From: Streptomyces sedi
GTDB lineage: Bacteria; Actinomycetota; Actinomycetes; Streptomycetales; Streptomycetaceae
Reading direction: 5' to 3'
Assembly: GCF_006335015.1 (NCBI RefSeq)
Contig: NZ_VDGT01000001.1
Location: 641,548 to 705,547 of the forward strand
DNA: 64,000 nucleotides
Below the pieces are notes generated by a model. That model saw only the letters and a program-made list of their open reading frames with translations. It was not told the DNA's origin and did not search any database. Positions 52,439 through 63,653 of this stretch are shown one piece after another. The translations under genes were made by a program, and so were the position numbers. The stretch's first letter is position 1. Every line of letters starts with the position of its first letter.

Positions 52439-52597
52439 CGTGGCCCATCACCCGCGCGGCGCAACGGAGTTCACCCTCCGTTTCCCCCGAAACGGGGAGC
52501 CCCCGTCAACGCCGGACGACGCTCACGCGCACACGCACGCCGCCCCACACAAAGAAGACCGGGGAGACCGGGGAAACGGAGACAGCCCGGGTAGTCC

Positions 52598-54430
52598 TCA
52601 CCCCGGGTAGAACGGCCCCTGCCCCACCTCGGCGACCAGCTTCCACTGACCGTCCTCGCTCAGCCGCGCGATGCGGTTGCCCGTCTCGGCGAGCATCGGC
52701 AGCGCGTCCTCCTCGGTCGCCGCGACGGCCCGCACGTCGTTGAGCCCCGGCACGCTGGGCCCGCCGCTCGTCGACCCGTCCGTCTCCACATGGCTGATCT
52801 GCTCGACCCCGTCGACCGGGCGGCCGACCACCACCAGCCCGCTGTCCCCCGCCCAGGAGACCGCCACCGTGTCCGCCAACTGCGGCGCCACCGGGCGCAG
52901 CTCGTTGACGGTGATGGCGACCCCCTCGTCGGTCCTGGCCCGCTCGACGCGCCCGATCTGGAGGCTGCTGCGCTCGCCGTCGCCGACCAGCATCGCGATC
53001 CGCACCCCGTCGGGCGCCAGTCGCAGCGCCTCGATCCGCTGCCCCTCGCCCAGTCCCTCCACCGGCACGCCGCGCGGCGCGCCCTCGCCGTCGCTCAGCC
53101 TCAGCAGCTCGGGCTCGGCGGCGTCCCGGTCGGCGAGCCACAGGTCGCCGAGTCCGTCCCAGCTGGGCGCGGTCAGCCCGTCGCCCTCCGCCGTGCTCAG
53201 CACCAGCTCCGTCGCCGCGGTCTCCTCGTCGTCCAACGGGCCCACCAGCAGCGTCGAACCGTCGGTGCTCACCCCGGCAGCGCGTTCCCCGTCCCGGCTG
53301 ACGGCGGCGCTGCGCAGCCCGGCGCCCGGCTGGCCCAGCGGCCCGTCGACCGGGAACGGCTTCTCGTCGTAGTCCTCGGCGAGCGACACCAGCCGCTCGT
53401 CGCCGTCCACGTAGTAGCCCTGCGCCATGCCGCCGTCGAGGAGCCCCGGCTCGTACCGGGGCGCCTCGGGCGCCTCCTGGGCCTTCCGCTCGCACAGCTC
53501 GTCGCCCGAACGCGTCCTGAGCCTGGCCTCCTTGATCTCGACGGAGGCCACGTCCTGCGCGGTGTGCAGCAGCTGCGCCGCCATCCGCTGGCACCGCGAC
53601 TTCGGCCAGTCCTCCGGCACCCCCGCCAGCCGCACGCCCAACTCGCCCTCGCCGTCGATGCTGACACCGCCGCCGGTCAGCTCGACGTCCGGCGGGAACT
53701 CCGAGGAGACCACCGGGCTCAGCCAGTCGCTCGGACCGGCCAGCAGGGTGCGCACGCTCTCCGAGACGGGCTCCACCCGCCGCCGCACATAGATCGGGTC
53801 CGGCACCAGCACGCCGCCGCCCCGCTCCGCGCGCTCCGGCTCGGAGCTGAGGTCGGCGTAGTAGTACGTGTTGACCGCGTGGTAGATCCGTCGGAAGTCC
53901 GGCTCGCCCATGACCAGGCCGTCGGGGAGCGTGTCGATCCGCCACTGCCCCTCGTCGCGCCGCAGCGTGAGCAGGGTGCGGAACTCGCCCTCCCTGGGCC
54001 GGTAGACGTGCCCGTCGTCGACCTCGGCCAGTCGCGTCCCCGAGATCTCGATCCGGCGCAGCTCACCCCGGGTGTCCTCGTCGACGTCCACCTCCGGCAC
54101 GCCCGTGTCGACCGCCGTCGTCAGCACCGTCGTGCTGTCGAACGGGTCCCACAGCTCGCGCCGCTCCGGCGTCAGATACTCCCTGGCCGTCTCGTACTCG
54201 GCGTCGTCGCTGGTCGTCGCCTCAAGGAAGCCCTGCACGATCTCCTGCGGGGAGGCGTCCTCCGCGGGACTGACGCCGTCGACCCGCACCTGGGACTCAC
54301 TCTCCGCGCGCTGCGAGGAGTCGACCCCCTGCACCGAGCCGCCGCTCGGCATCGAGGCGCAGCCCGCGAGGAGCAGCACCGAGGCCACCGCCGCCGCCGG
54401 CCAACGCCGACGCCGCTCACCGCTGTTCAT
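52598..54430 (-). CDS. lpqB: Lipoprotein LpqB, accessory to MtrAB
   Basis: 610-residue lipoprotein. The signal ends with the lipobox LLAGC (Cys near residue 24). An N-terminal NTF2-like domain with FLEATTSDDAEYETAREYL, a GerMN domain around VRTLLAGPSDWLSPVV, and a C-terminal beta-propeller-like region (RSAAVSRDGERAAGV, APDGVRIAMLVGDG) match LpqB. In mycobacteria LpqB interacts with MtrB outside the membrane and tunes its activity. The ATG at 54430 overlaps the end of mtrB by 14 bases, so the proteins are made together. Confidence 0.95.
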   Translation of the reverse strand: MNSGERRRRWPAAAVASVLLLAGCASMPSGGSVQGVDSSQRAESESQVRVDGVSPAEDASPQEIVQGFLEATTSDDAEYETAREYLTPERRELWDPFDSTTVLTTAVDTGVPEVDVDEDTRGELRRIEISGTRLAEVDDGHVYRPREGEFRTLLTLRRDEGQWRIDTLPDGLVMGEPDFRRIYHAVNTYYYADLSSEPERAERGGGVLVPDPIYVRRRVEPVSESVRTLLAGPSDWLSPVVSSEFPPDVELTGGGVSIDGEGELGVRLAGVPEDWPKSRCQRMAAQLLHTAQDVASVEIKEARLRTRSGDELCERKAQEAPEAPRYEPGLLDGGMAQGYYVDGDERLVSLAEDYDEKPFPVDGPLGQPGAGLRSAAVSRDGERAAGVSTDGSTLLVGPLDDEETAATELVLSTAEGDGLTAPSWDGLGDLWLADRDAAEPELLRLSDGEGAPRGVPVEGLGEGQRIEALRLAPDGVRIAMLVGDGERSSLQIGRVERARTDEGVAITVNELRPVAPQLADTVAVSWAGDSGLVVVGRPVDGVEQISHVETDGSTSGGPSVPGLNDVRAVAATEEDALPMLAETGNRIARLSEDGQWKLVAEVGQGPFYPG

Positions 54431-56267
54431 GGCCGCCCTCCCCGCCGCTCGACGCGCCGCTCGACGCCGAGGACCCCGGGTCGCGACCGACCGGATGCCC
54501 GTTCCCCTCGGCGGCGCCCGCCGAAATGGCGCGCGCCCCCGCGATCGCCCCGGAGCGCACCGCCCGGCGCGCCCGCGAGTCGTCCGGCTCCAGTGGCAGC
54601 GGCGAACGGCGCGGGCGCGCGCCCACCGTGCACGGCAGCGTCAGCCGGAACTGCGCCCCGCCGCCCGGCTCGCCCCACGCCTCCAGCAGCCCGCCGTGCA
54701 GCCGCGCGTCCTCGGTGGCGATGGAGAGCCCGAGACCGGTGCCGCCCGTCGTCCGCGCCCGCGCGGGGTCGGCGCGCCAGAAACGGTTGAAGACCCGTTC
54801 CGCCTCGCCCGGCCGCAGGCCGATGCCGTAGTCCCGCACCGCGACCGCGACGGCCTGCCCGTCCCGGCCGGCGGCCAGCCGCACCACCACGTTTCCGCCC
54901 TCGCCGTGCTCGATCGCGTTGACTACCAGGTTCCGCAGCACCCGCTCGATGCGGCGCGGGTCGACCTCCGCCACCACCGGCGCCCCGTCGCCGCGCACCA
55001 GCAGCCGCCCGCCCTTCCGCTCGGCCAGCGGCTCGGCGCCCTCGACGACCCGGTGCACCACGTCCCGCAGGTCCGTCGGCTCCGCCTCCAGATGCGCGGC
55101 GCCCGCGTCGAACCTGCTGATCTCCAACAGGTCGCCCAGCAACGACTCGAACCGGTCCAGCTGGCTCAGCAGCAGCTCGGCCGAGCGGGCCGTCGCCGGC
55201 TCGAAGTCGCCGCGCGCCTCGTGGATCAGGTCGGCCGCCATCCGCACCGTCGTCAGCGGCGTCCGCAGCTCGTGCGAGACGTCGGAGACGAAGCGGCGCT
55301 GCATCCGCGACAGCTCCTCCAGCTGCTGGATCTGCGTCTGGAGGTTGCGCGCCATCTTGTTGAACGACTCGCCGAGCCGGGCAATGTCGTCCTCGCCGCT
55401 GACCTTCATCCGTTCCTGGAGCCGCCCCGCCGCCAGCCGCTCGGCGATCCCCGCCGCCATCCGCACCGGGGTCACCACCTGCCGCACCACCAGCCACGCG
55501 ATCGCGCCCAGCAGCGCCACGAGGAACAGCCCGGCCGTGGCGAGCGTGCCGGTGACCAGGCTGAGGGACTTCTCCTCCTGGGTGAACGGGAAGAGGTAGT
55601 ACAGCTGGTACTGGTTGCCCTCGTTGTCCGGCAGCCGCTTGCCGATGATCAGCGCGGCCTCGGTCTCGCCGTTCTCGCGCACCACCGTGCCGTACTGGCG
55701 GTAGGTCGTCGACGACCCGTCGAGGGACTGCCGCATCTCGGCCGAGATGCTCTCCGCCGCCTGGATGTCGCCCATGGAGCGCGTGCCCCGCGGCGGCGCC
55801 GGGCCGTCGTCCGGGCCGAACGGCACCTGGTCGGAGCTGAGCGCCACCACGTAGTAGACGCCCTGCCCGCCGCTGGCCAGCTGCTCCACGATGTTGTTGA
55901 GCCAGGTGCCCGCGTCGACGGCCGGCGCGGCGCCGCTGTCGCCCCGCTCGTCGGCGTCGACCGCCAGGTCCTCCGCCACGGCGAAGCCGCCGTCGGCCTG
56001 GCTCTGCGCCGTCTGCCGCTTCGCCTCCAGCAGCCCGTTGCGCACCTGCCCCACGACCACGACGCCCAGCACCAGCACCACGGCCATCGACAGCAGCAGC
56101 GTGCTGGCGACCACCCGCAGCTGGATGTTCCGCCGCCACAGCCGCATCACCGACAGCAGCGGACCGCGCGCCACCCGCCCGAAGATCCGGATGGCTGGCT
56201 GCGCCCGGCCGCTGTTCGCCCCTTCGGACAACAGCCGGGAACCACGCCACCACACCCGGTCGGACAC
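54417..56267 (-). CDS. mtrB: Sensor histidine kinase MtrB
   Basis: 616 residues. There are two membrane helices (about 50-72 and 235-257) around an extracellular sensor. A HAMP linker (RQVVTPVRMAAGIAERLAAG) follows, then the H-box RRFVSDVSHELRTPL with the phospho-accepting His, the N-box NLVVNAIEHG, and G-boxes DYGIGLRPGEAERVF and GGTGLGLSIA. The C-terminal 70 residues are Ala/Gly/Arg-rich. The GTG at 56267 stands one base after the mtrA stop. It phosphorylates MtrA; the pair controls cell wall, division and antibiotic genes in Streptomyces. Confidence 0.96.
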   Translation of the reverse strand: MSDRVWWRGSRLLSEGANSGRAQPAIRIFGRVARGPLLSVMRLWRRNIQLRVVASTLLLSMAVVLVLGVVVVGQVRNGLLEAKRQTAQSQADGGFAVAEDLAVDADERGDSGAAPAVDAGTWLNNIVEQLASGGQGVYYVVALSSDQVPFGPDDGPAPPRGTRSMGDIQAAESISAEMRQSLDGSSTTYRQYGTVVRENGETEAALIIGKRLPDNEGNQYQLYYLFPFTQEEKSLSLVTGTLATAGLFLVALLGAIAWLVVRQVVTPVRMAAGIAERLAAGRLQERMKVSGEDDIARLGESFNKMARNLQTQIQQLEELSRMQRRFVSDVSHELRTPLTTVRMAADLIHEARGDFEPATARSAELLLSQLDRFESLLGDLLEISRFDAGAAHLEAEPTDLRDVVHRVVEGAEPLAERKGGRLLVRGDGAPVVAEVDPRRIERVLRNLVVNAIEHGEGGNVVVRLAAGRDGQAVAVAVRDYGIGLRPGEAERVFNRFWRADPARARTTGGTGLGLSIATEDARLHGGLLEAWGEPGGGAQFRLTLPCTVGARPRRSPLPLEPDDSRARRAVRSGAIAGARAISAGAAEGNGHPVGRDPGSSASSGASSGGEGGHEQR

Positions 56268-56268
56268 C

Positions 56269-56946
56269 TCAGCTCGTTCCGGCCTTGTAGCCCACGCCTC
56301 GCACGGTCACCACGATCTCGGGACGCTCCGGGTCCCGCTCCACCTTGGAGCGCAGTCGCTGGACGTGAACGTTCACCAGCCGGGTGTCCGCCGCGTGCCG
56401 ATAGCCCCAGACCTGTTCGAGCAGGACCTCGCGCGTGAACACCTGCCACGGCTTGCGCGCGAGCGCCACCAGCAGGTCGAACTCCAGCGGCGTCAACGAG
56501 ATCGTCTGACTGCCGCGCTTCACCGAGTGCCCCGCGACGTCGATCACCAGGTCGCCGATGGCCAACTGCTCCGGCGCCGGCTCCTCGGAACGCCGCAGCC
56601 GGGCCCGGATGCGGGCGACCAGCTCCTTCGGCTTGAACGGCTTGACGATGTAGTCGTCGGCGCCCGACTCAAGGCCCACCACCACGTCAACGGTGTCGCT
56701 CTTGGCCGTCAACATGACGATCGGCACCCCGGACTCGCCCCGGATCAGCCGGCAGACCTCGATGCCGTCCCGTCCGGGAAGCATCAGGTCCAACAGCACC
56801 AGATCCGGTTTGATCTCCCGGAAGGCCGCCAACGCCTTGTCCCCGTCCGCAACGAACGACGGTTCAAACCCCTCCCCACGCAGCACGATGCCCAGCATCT
56901 CCGCCAGCGCGGTGTCGTCATCGACGACGAGTACGCGTCCCTTCAT
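56269..56946 (-). CDS. mtrA: Response regulator MtrA
   Basis: 225-residue OmpR-family regulator, the expected length. The receiver has VLVVDDDTALAEML, the acceptor Asp in DLVLLDLMLPGRDG, Thr in VMLTAKSD and Lys in VKPFKPKEL. The winged helix ends RPEIVVTVRGVGYKAG. The ATG at 56946 overlaps the mtnA stop by four bases (ATGA), so mtrA is the second gene of a mtnA-mtrA-mtrB-lpqB unit. Direct GTAAC-type repeats are its known kind of target. Confidence 0.97.
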   Translation of the reverse strand: MKGRVLVVDDDTALAEMLGIVLRGEGFEPSFVADGDKALAAFREIKPDLVLLDLMLPGRDGIEVCRLIRGESGVPIVMLTAKSDTVDVVVGLESGADDYIVKPFKPKELVARIRARLRRSEEPAPEQLAIGDLVIDVAGHSVKRGSQTISLTPLEFDLLVALARKPWQVFTREVLLEQVWGYRHAADTRLVNVHVQRLRSKVERDPERPEIVVTVRGVGYKAGTS

Positions 56947-58037
56947 GGGCCCATCATCCCATTGCCCGATGGCGCCTCATATGAACGTGATCTGGAACAC
57001 ACCTCAGCCAGCCGACCGTGATCCACCGGAGCCACCACACCACGTTCCGTCACCACCGCCGTCACCAGCTCCGGCGGCGTCACGTCGAACGCCGGGTTGT
57101 ACGCCTGCGCCCCCACCGGCGCCACCGGCACCCCGGGAGCCAGCTCCGTCACCTCGTGCCCCGGCCGCTGCTCGATCCGGATCGCCGCGCCGTCCGGCGT
57201 CCCCAGATCCACCGTGGACACCGGCGCCACCACCACGAACGGCACCCCGTGATGCCGCGCCAGCACCGCGAGACCGTAGGTGCCGATCTTGTTCGCCACC
57301 GCCCCGTCGGCCGCGATCCGGTCCGCCCCCACGACCACCGCGTCCACCTCACCCGCAGCGAAGAGCGACCCCGCGGCCCCGTCCACCTGCACCGTGTACG
57401 GCATCCCCTCCCGCGCCGCCTCCCACGCGGTCAGCCGCGCCCCCTGCAACAACGGGCGCGTCTCGTCCACCCACAGCCGCCGCAACTCCCCCGCCCGGTG
57501 CGCCGCGCGCGCCACCGCGAACGCCGTCCCGCCACCGACGGAGACCAGGGCGCCCGTGTTGCAGTGCGTCAGCAGCCGGTACCTGCCGCCCGGCAGCAAC
57601 TCGCCCAGCAACTCACGCCCCAGCGCCGCCATCCGCTCGCTGTCCTCGACCTCCTCCCGGTGCAGCGCCCGCGCCTCGGCCAACGCCGCCGCTGCCGCCA
57701 CCTCCCCCGCGCCGCCGGCCGCCTCGTGGGCGGCGACCGCGCGCGCCACCCCGTACCCGAGGTTCACCGCGGTCGGCCGCGCCTCCGCCAACGACCGCGC
57801 CGCATCCCCCACGTCGAAGCCGCGCGCCGCGGCCAACGCCACCCCGTACGCGCCGGCGACACCCAGCACCGGCGCCCCCCGCACCGCCAGCGACTGAATG
57901 GCCGCCACCAACCCCGGAACGTCAGTGACCGTCAACTCCACCTCCTCCGAGGGCAGTCGCGTCTGGTCGAGCAACAACAGCACGGGACCCTCGGGCGGCT
58001 CGGCCCAGCGCAGGGTCGGGACTCTCAGATCAGCCAT
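56943..58037 (-). CDS. mtnA: S-methyl-5-thioribose-1-phosphate isomerase
   Basis: 364 residues. Converts methylthioribose-1-phosphate to methylthioribulose-1-phosphate in methionine salvage. Signatures are RGAPVLGVAGAYGVAL, the catalytic Cys in LLTHCNTGALVSVG, and the catalytic Asp in VVVGADRIAADGAVANKIGT. The ATG at 58037 is preceded by GGGGCG and by CAGACT at a leaderless spacing. It overlaps mtrA by four bases, so methionine salvage and MtrAB signalling share a transcript, an arrangement common in Streptomyces. Confidence 0.95.
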   Translation of the reverse strand: MADLRVPTLRWAEPPEGPVLLLLDQTRLPSEEVELTVTDVPGLVAAIQSLAVRGAPVLGVAGAYGVALAAARGFDVGDAARSLAEARPTAVNLGYGVARAVAAHEAAGGAGEVAAAAALAEARALHREEVEDSERMAALGRELLGELLPGGRYRLLTHCNTGALVSVGGGTAFAVARAAHRAGELRRLWVDETRPLLQGARLTAWEAAREGMPYTVQVDGAAGSLFAAGEVDAVVVGADRIAADGAVANKIGTYGLAVLARHHGVPFVVVAPVSTVDLGTPDGAAIRIEQRPGHEVTELAPGVPVAPVGAQAYNPAFDVTPPELVTAVVTERGVVAPVDHGRLAEVCSRSRSYEAPSGNGMMGP

Positions 58038-58213
58038 CGCCCCAGTCTGCCGCCCACCCCCCGCCGGGAGAAGGCGCGAACCCCCGACGCACACGGCCAG
58101 CCCCCCGGCACCACCTCCATGGCACGATGGGCGCCAGGAAAACGGCAACGGCGGGACCGGCACACGGCCGCAAGGGGCAATCCCCCCGTAAACCACACCA
58201 CAAGGGAGCAACC

Positions 58214-59431
58214 GTGAGCGACAAGCCGGGCTGGACCTCGCCCGGGTCCCCGTCCCCTGACCCGGACAACGGCCCGCGTGACCCGGACAACGGCCCGCGA
58301 CAGGACCCCCCGCCCCAGGGCCCCACGCCACCGGCCGGCGGCCCGCCCCAGGGCTGGGGACAGGCCCCCGGCGGCTGGGGCCAGGCCCCGCCCCCCGGCT
58401 GGGGCGGCCGGGGCCCGACGCCGCTGGCCCCCAAGCCGGGCGTCGTCCCGCTGCGCCCCCTCGCCCTCGGCGAACTCTTCGACGGCGCCGTCTCCACCGC
58501 CCGCGCCCACTGGCGCACCGTACTGCTCATCAGCCTGGCCATCGCCATCGTCACCCAGGTCGCCGCCACCCTCGCCATGCGCCTCTTCCTCAGCGACAGC
58601 GAGGGACTGGACGCCCTGGAGAACAACCCCGACCCGACCGACGAGGAGTTGCGCCAGGCCCTCGGCGACCTCGCCGCGTTCACCTCGGTCACCGGCGTCG
58701 TCACCCTCCTCGGCAGCGTCCTCGCGACCGCCATGCTGACCATGGTCGTCAGCCGCGCCGTCCTCGGCCGCGGCGTCACCCTCGAAGAGGCCTGGGGCGA
58801 CTCCCGCAGCCGCCTCCTCCCGCTGCTCGGCGTCGTGCTGCTCGTCCCCCTCCTGGCCGTACTCGCCGTCGCCGTCCCCGCGTTCGCCCTCGCCCTCTCC
58901 GGCAGCGCGGGCCTCGCGGCGCTCGGCGTCGTCGGCGGCGCCGTCCTCGCCGTCTGGCTCTACGTCAGGCTCTCCCTGGCCGCGCCCGCCCTGATGCTGG
59001 AACGCCAGGGCGTCCTCGCCTCCCTGCGCCGCTCGGCCAAGCTCGTCGAGGGCACCTGGTGGCGGATCTTCGGCATCCAGCTGCTGATGCTGCTGCTGGT
59101 CGTCGTCGTCAGCGGCATCATCGAGTTCCCCGCGACCGCGATCGCCGGCTTCATCGACGGCGAGGGCACCAGCTCCCTCACCGGCGACATCGGCGACATG
59201 ACGTGGACCTATCTGATCCTCTCCGGGATCGGCGCGGTCATCGCCGCCACCATCACCCTCCCCATCAGCGCCGGCGTCACCGCACTGCTCTACATCGACC
59301 AGCGCATCCGCCGCGAGGCCCTCGACCTGGAACTCGCCCGCGCCGCCGGCCTCACCCGCGAAGGGGACCCCGGCCCCGCGGACACCGGCCCCGGGAACGC
59401 GGGCCCCGACCACGACGGCCCGGAGCGCTGA
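58214..59431 (+). CDS. Membrane protein with glycerophosphoryl diester phosphodiesterase membrane domain
   Basis: 405 residues. A Pro/Gly-rich cytoplasmic start with tandem DPDNGPR and GWGQAP repeats (1-80) is followed by LRPLALGELFDGAVSTARAHWRT, the entry to a six-helix membrane domain. That domain is seen in GlpQ-type membrane-anchored phosphodiesterases, but the catalytic domain is absent. A tandem-repeat tail of GPGNAG type ends it. The GTG at 58214 has AAGGGAG five bases upstream. First of five coupled genes ending with moxR and a DUF58 gene; it may be a membrane scaffold for that system. Confidence 0.85.
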   Translation: MSDKPGWTSPGSPSPDPDNGPRDPDNGPRQDPPPQGPTPPAGGPPQGWGQAPGGWGQAPPPGWGGRGPTPLAPKPGVVPLRPLALGELFDGAVSTARAHWRTVLLISLAIAIVTQVAATLAMRLFLSDSEGLDALENNPDPTDEELRQALGDLAAFTSVTGVVTLLGSVLATAMLTMVVSRAVLGRGVTLEEAWGDSRSRLLPLLGVVLLVPLLAVLAVAVPAFALALSGSAGLAALGVVGGAVLAVWLYVRLSLAAPALMLERQGVLASLRRSAKLVEGTWWRIFGIQLLMLLLVVVVSGIIEFPATAIAGFIDGEGTSSLTGDIGDMTWTYLILSGIGAVIAATITLPISAGVTALLYIDQRIRREALDLELARAAGLTREGDPGPADTGPGNAGPDHDGPER

Positions 59432-59435
59432 CCCC

Positions 59436-60095
59436 GTGCGTTCGGCGGACGAGGTGGGCCCCCCGCTCACCGTGCCCAGCGACCCGGCCAGGGAGGCCGC
59501 CGAACGCGAACTCTCCCAGGACGTCTACACCCGGCACGAGCCCGGCCTCTTCCGCCGCGTCTGGGACTGGCTCTGGGAACGCCTCTTCGGGGTCCTGGAG
59601 TCGGCCGCCTTCCACACCCCGGGCGGCTGGCTCGGACTCCTGGTCATCGTGCTGATCCTGGTCGCCGTCCTCGTCGCCGTCCGCCTGCGCCTCGGCGCCC
59701 TGCGCACCGCCGCCGGCCCCCGCGCCGACCGGGCCCTGTTCACCGACGAGCCCCGCACCGCGGCCGAACACCGCGCCGCCGCCGAGGCGCACGCCGCCGC
59801 CGGCCGCTGGTCCGAAGCCGTCCGCGAACGGATGCGCGCCCTCGTCCGCGCGCTGGAGGAACGCGCCCTCCTCGACCCACGCCCCGGCCGCACCGCGACC
59901 GAGGCCGCCGCCGAGGCCGCCCGCGCCCTCCCCACGCTCGGCACCCGCCTCCACGACGCCGCCGCACTCTTCGACGCCGTCGCCTACGGCGAACACCCCG
60001 CGACCGCCGACGACCACGCCCGCCTCGCCGCCCTCGACGACGAGGCGCGCCGCGCCACCCCCGACCTCGCCGCCGCCGGCTGGACCACCCCGTGA
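59436..60095 (+). CDS. DUF4129 domain protein
   Basis: 219 residues. An amphipathic start (LFRRVWDWLWERLFG) precedes one membrane helix (about 66-86, WLGLLVIVLILVAVLVAV). The cytoplasmic DUF4129 domain has RWSEAVRERMRALVRALEER and RTATEAAAEAARALP. The GTG at 59436 lies four bases after the previous stop. DUF4129 proteins regularly travel with MoxR-DUF58 genes; they are guessed to be envelope-associated. The next gene overlaps it by four bases. Confidence 0.88.
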   Translation: MRSADEVGPPLTVPSDPAREAAERELSQDVYTRHEPGLFRRVWDWLWERLFGVLESAAFHTPGGWLGLLVIVLILVAVLVAVRLRLGALRTAAGPRADRALFTDEPRTAAEHRAAAEAHAAAGRWSEAVRERMRALVRALEERALLDPRPGRTATEAAAEAARALPTLGTRLHDAAALFDAVAYGEHPATADDHARLAALDDEARRATPDLAAAGWTTP

Positions 60096-61317
60096 CGGCG
60101 CCCGCGGACACCGCCGTCTCCCCCGACGCACGCCAACTGCTGCGCCGCGCCCGCCCGTTCGCCATCGGCGCCGTCGCCCTGGTACTCGCGGGGCTGCTGC
60201 TCGCCGTCCTCAACTCGGGCGAGAGCGGCGCCCTCCACCCCCGCGCCAGCGTCCCCCAGGGCAGCCGCGCCGTCGCCGAACTCCTCGACGAACGAGGCGT
60301 CACCACCACCCTCGCCACCACCGCCGCCGAGGCGGCCGAGGCCCTCGGCCCCGACAGCACCCTGCTGGTCGCCCAGCCCGAGGCACTCACCCCCACCGCC
60401 CGCGACACCCTGCGCCGCGCCGCCGAGGACGCCGCCACCCGCACCGTGCTCGTCGCCCCCGGCCCCGAGGCCACCGCCGCCTTCGCCCCCCGGGTCACCG
60501 TCGCCCCGCCGGTCGAGGCCGAGGAACGCGCCCCGCGCTGCGCCTGGCCGGCCGCCCAACGCGCCGGCGAGGCCCGCCTCGGCGGCTACCGCTACGCGCT
60601 CCCCGAGGGCACCACCGAGGCCGCCGACTGCTACCCCGCCGGCGGCACCGCCACCCTCGCCACCGTTCCCACCCCGACCGGCGAGACCGTGCTCCTCGGC
60701 TCCCCCGACATCCTCACCAACGACCGCCTCGACGAGGCCGGCAACGCCTCCCTCGCCCTCCAACTCCTCGGATCCCACCCGCGACTCGTCTGGTACCTGC
60801 CCAGCGGCGAGGAGGCACCGGCCGCCGACGAACGGCGTTCCGTCACCGACCTGCTGCCCCCCGGCTGGCGCTGGGCCGCCCTGCAACTCGGCGTCGCCGC
60901 CGCACTCGCCGCCCTCTGGCGCGCCCGCCGCCTCGGCCCCGTGGTCACCGAGCCGCTGCCCGCCACCGTGCCCGCCGCCGAGACCGTCGAGGGCCGCGCC
61001 CGCCTCTACCACCGCACCCACGCCAGGGCCCAGGCCGCCGACGCCCTGCGCGCCGCCACGCGTGCCCGCCTCGCCCCCGTCGCCGGCGTCGCCCACGCCG
61101 ACACCCACGACGACGAGGCGCTGCCACCCGCCGTCGCCGCCCACACCGGCACCTCGGCGGCCGAGGTCCGCGCCCTGCTCTTCGGCCCCGCCCCGGAGGA
61201 CGACCGCGCCCTGGTCCGGCTCGCCGACGCGCTCGACGCACTCGAACGCCGCGTCACCGACGAACCCGCCACCGCATCACCCCCCGACGATCCCCCGACA
61301 GGCGAGGAGCCACGCAC

Positions 61318-61321
<4 letters not shown>
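60092..61321 (+). CDS. DUF4350 domain protein
   Basis: 409 residues. An N-terminal helix (FAIGAVALVLAGLLLAVL) is followed by a DUF4350 domain (about 45-235) with SRAVAELLDERGVTTTLA and DSTLLVAQPEALT, shaped like a class I glutamine-amidotransferase/ThuA-like fold. A second helix (about 255-275) comes next, then an Ala/Arg-rich cytoplasmic tail. The GTG overlaps the DUF4129 stop (GTGA). The function is unknown. The fourth gene of the unit, moxR, starts inside its stop. Confidence 0.88.
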
Positions 61322-62285
<964 letters not shown>

Positions 62286-62286
<1 letters not shown>

Positions 62287-63593
62287 TGGCCCTCACCGGC
62301 CGCACCGCGCTGATCGCCGCGCTGGGCGCGCTGGTCGTGGGACTGCTGCCCGGCTGGCACGGCGTGCTCGCCGTGGGTCTTCCGCTGCTGGCCGGCGTTC
62401 TCTACGACCTGGCCAGGGCCGCGCCGGTGCGCGCGCTGCGGCTGACCCGCGACGGCGACACCTCCGCCCGGCTGGGCGAGACGGCCGAGGTGCGGCTGAC
62501 CGTCACCAATCCCGAAGGCCGCCCGCTCCGCGCCGAGCTGCGCGACGCCTGGCCGCCCAGCTCCTGGCAGCCGGGCACCGCGTTCGCCGCCGCCCGTCAC
62601 CGGCTCACCGTGCCGCCGCGGGAACGCCGCCGGCTCACCACCACGCTCCACCCGACCCGCAGGGGCGACCACCGCGCCGTCCGTGTCACGGTCCGCTCGC
62701 ACGGCCCGCTGGGCCTGGCGGCGCGTCAGGGGAGCCACGAGGTGCCGTGGACCGTGCGGGTGCTGCCGCCGTTCACCAGCCGCCGCCATCTGCCGGCGAA
62801 GCTGGCCAGGCTGCGCGAACTCGACGGCCGCACCTCGGTGTTGACGCGAGGCGAGGGAACGGAGTTCGACAGCCTGCGCGACTACGTGCCGGGTGACGAC
62901 GTCCGTTCCATCGACTGGCGCGCCACCGCCCGCCGTTCCTCCGTCGCCGTCCGCACCTGGCGCCCGGAGCGCGACCGGCATCTGCTGCTGGTCCTGGACA
63001 CCGGCCGCACCTCGGCGGGGCGCGTCGGGGACGTGCCACGGCTGGACGCGGCGATGGACGCGGCGCTGCTGCTGACGGCGCTGGCCAACCGCGCGGGCGA
63101 CCGGGTCGACCTGTTGGCCTTCGACCGGGAGGTACGTGCCTCGGTGCGGGGCCGCACCGGCTCCGACGTGCTGCCGGCCACGGTGGCGGCGCTCGCCGCT
63201 CTGGAGCCCCGGCTGGTGGAGACGAACACCTCGGCGCTGGCGGCGACGGCTCTGGCGCGGGCGCCCCGCCAGTCGCTGCTCGTGCTCTTCACCGGCCTGG
63301 AGGCGGCCCCGGTCGAGGCCGGACTGCTGCCGGTGCTGCCCCGACTGACGGAACGCCACGCGGTGCTGGTGGCGGCGGCGGCCGACCCCCGGGTCGAGGC
63401 GCTGGAGTCCGGGCGGTCCACGGTGACCGCGGTCTACGAGGCCGCCGCCGCGGCGCACCACCGTGCCGAACGCCAGCAGACGGCCCAACGTCTCCGCGGC
63501 CTGGGCGTCACCGTCGTCGAGGCCACCCCCTCGAACCTGGCACCGGCCCTCGCCGACGCCTATCTGACGCTCAAGGCGACCGGCAGGCTGTGA
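62286..63593 (+). CDS. DUF58 protein with von Willebrand A-like domain
   Basis: 435 residues. Two N-terminal helices (about 7-45) are followed by a beta-rich region and the DUF58 signature DYVPGDDVRSIDWRATARR (near residue 205). A VWA-like C-terminal domain follows, whose metal site is altered: LLLVLDTGRTS in place of the DxSxS motif. The ATG at 62286 makes TGATG with moxR. It is probably the membrane-bound client of MoxR. The operon ends about 60 bp before a strong bidirectional terminator. Confidence 0.92.
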
Positions 63594-63653
63594 GCGGGGG
63601 CGACATTCGGACGGTGTTCGGACGGAATGCGGTATCCGGGGGGAGAAACAGAA

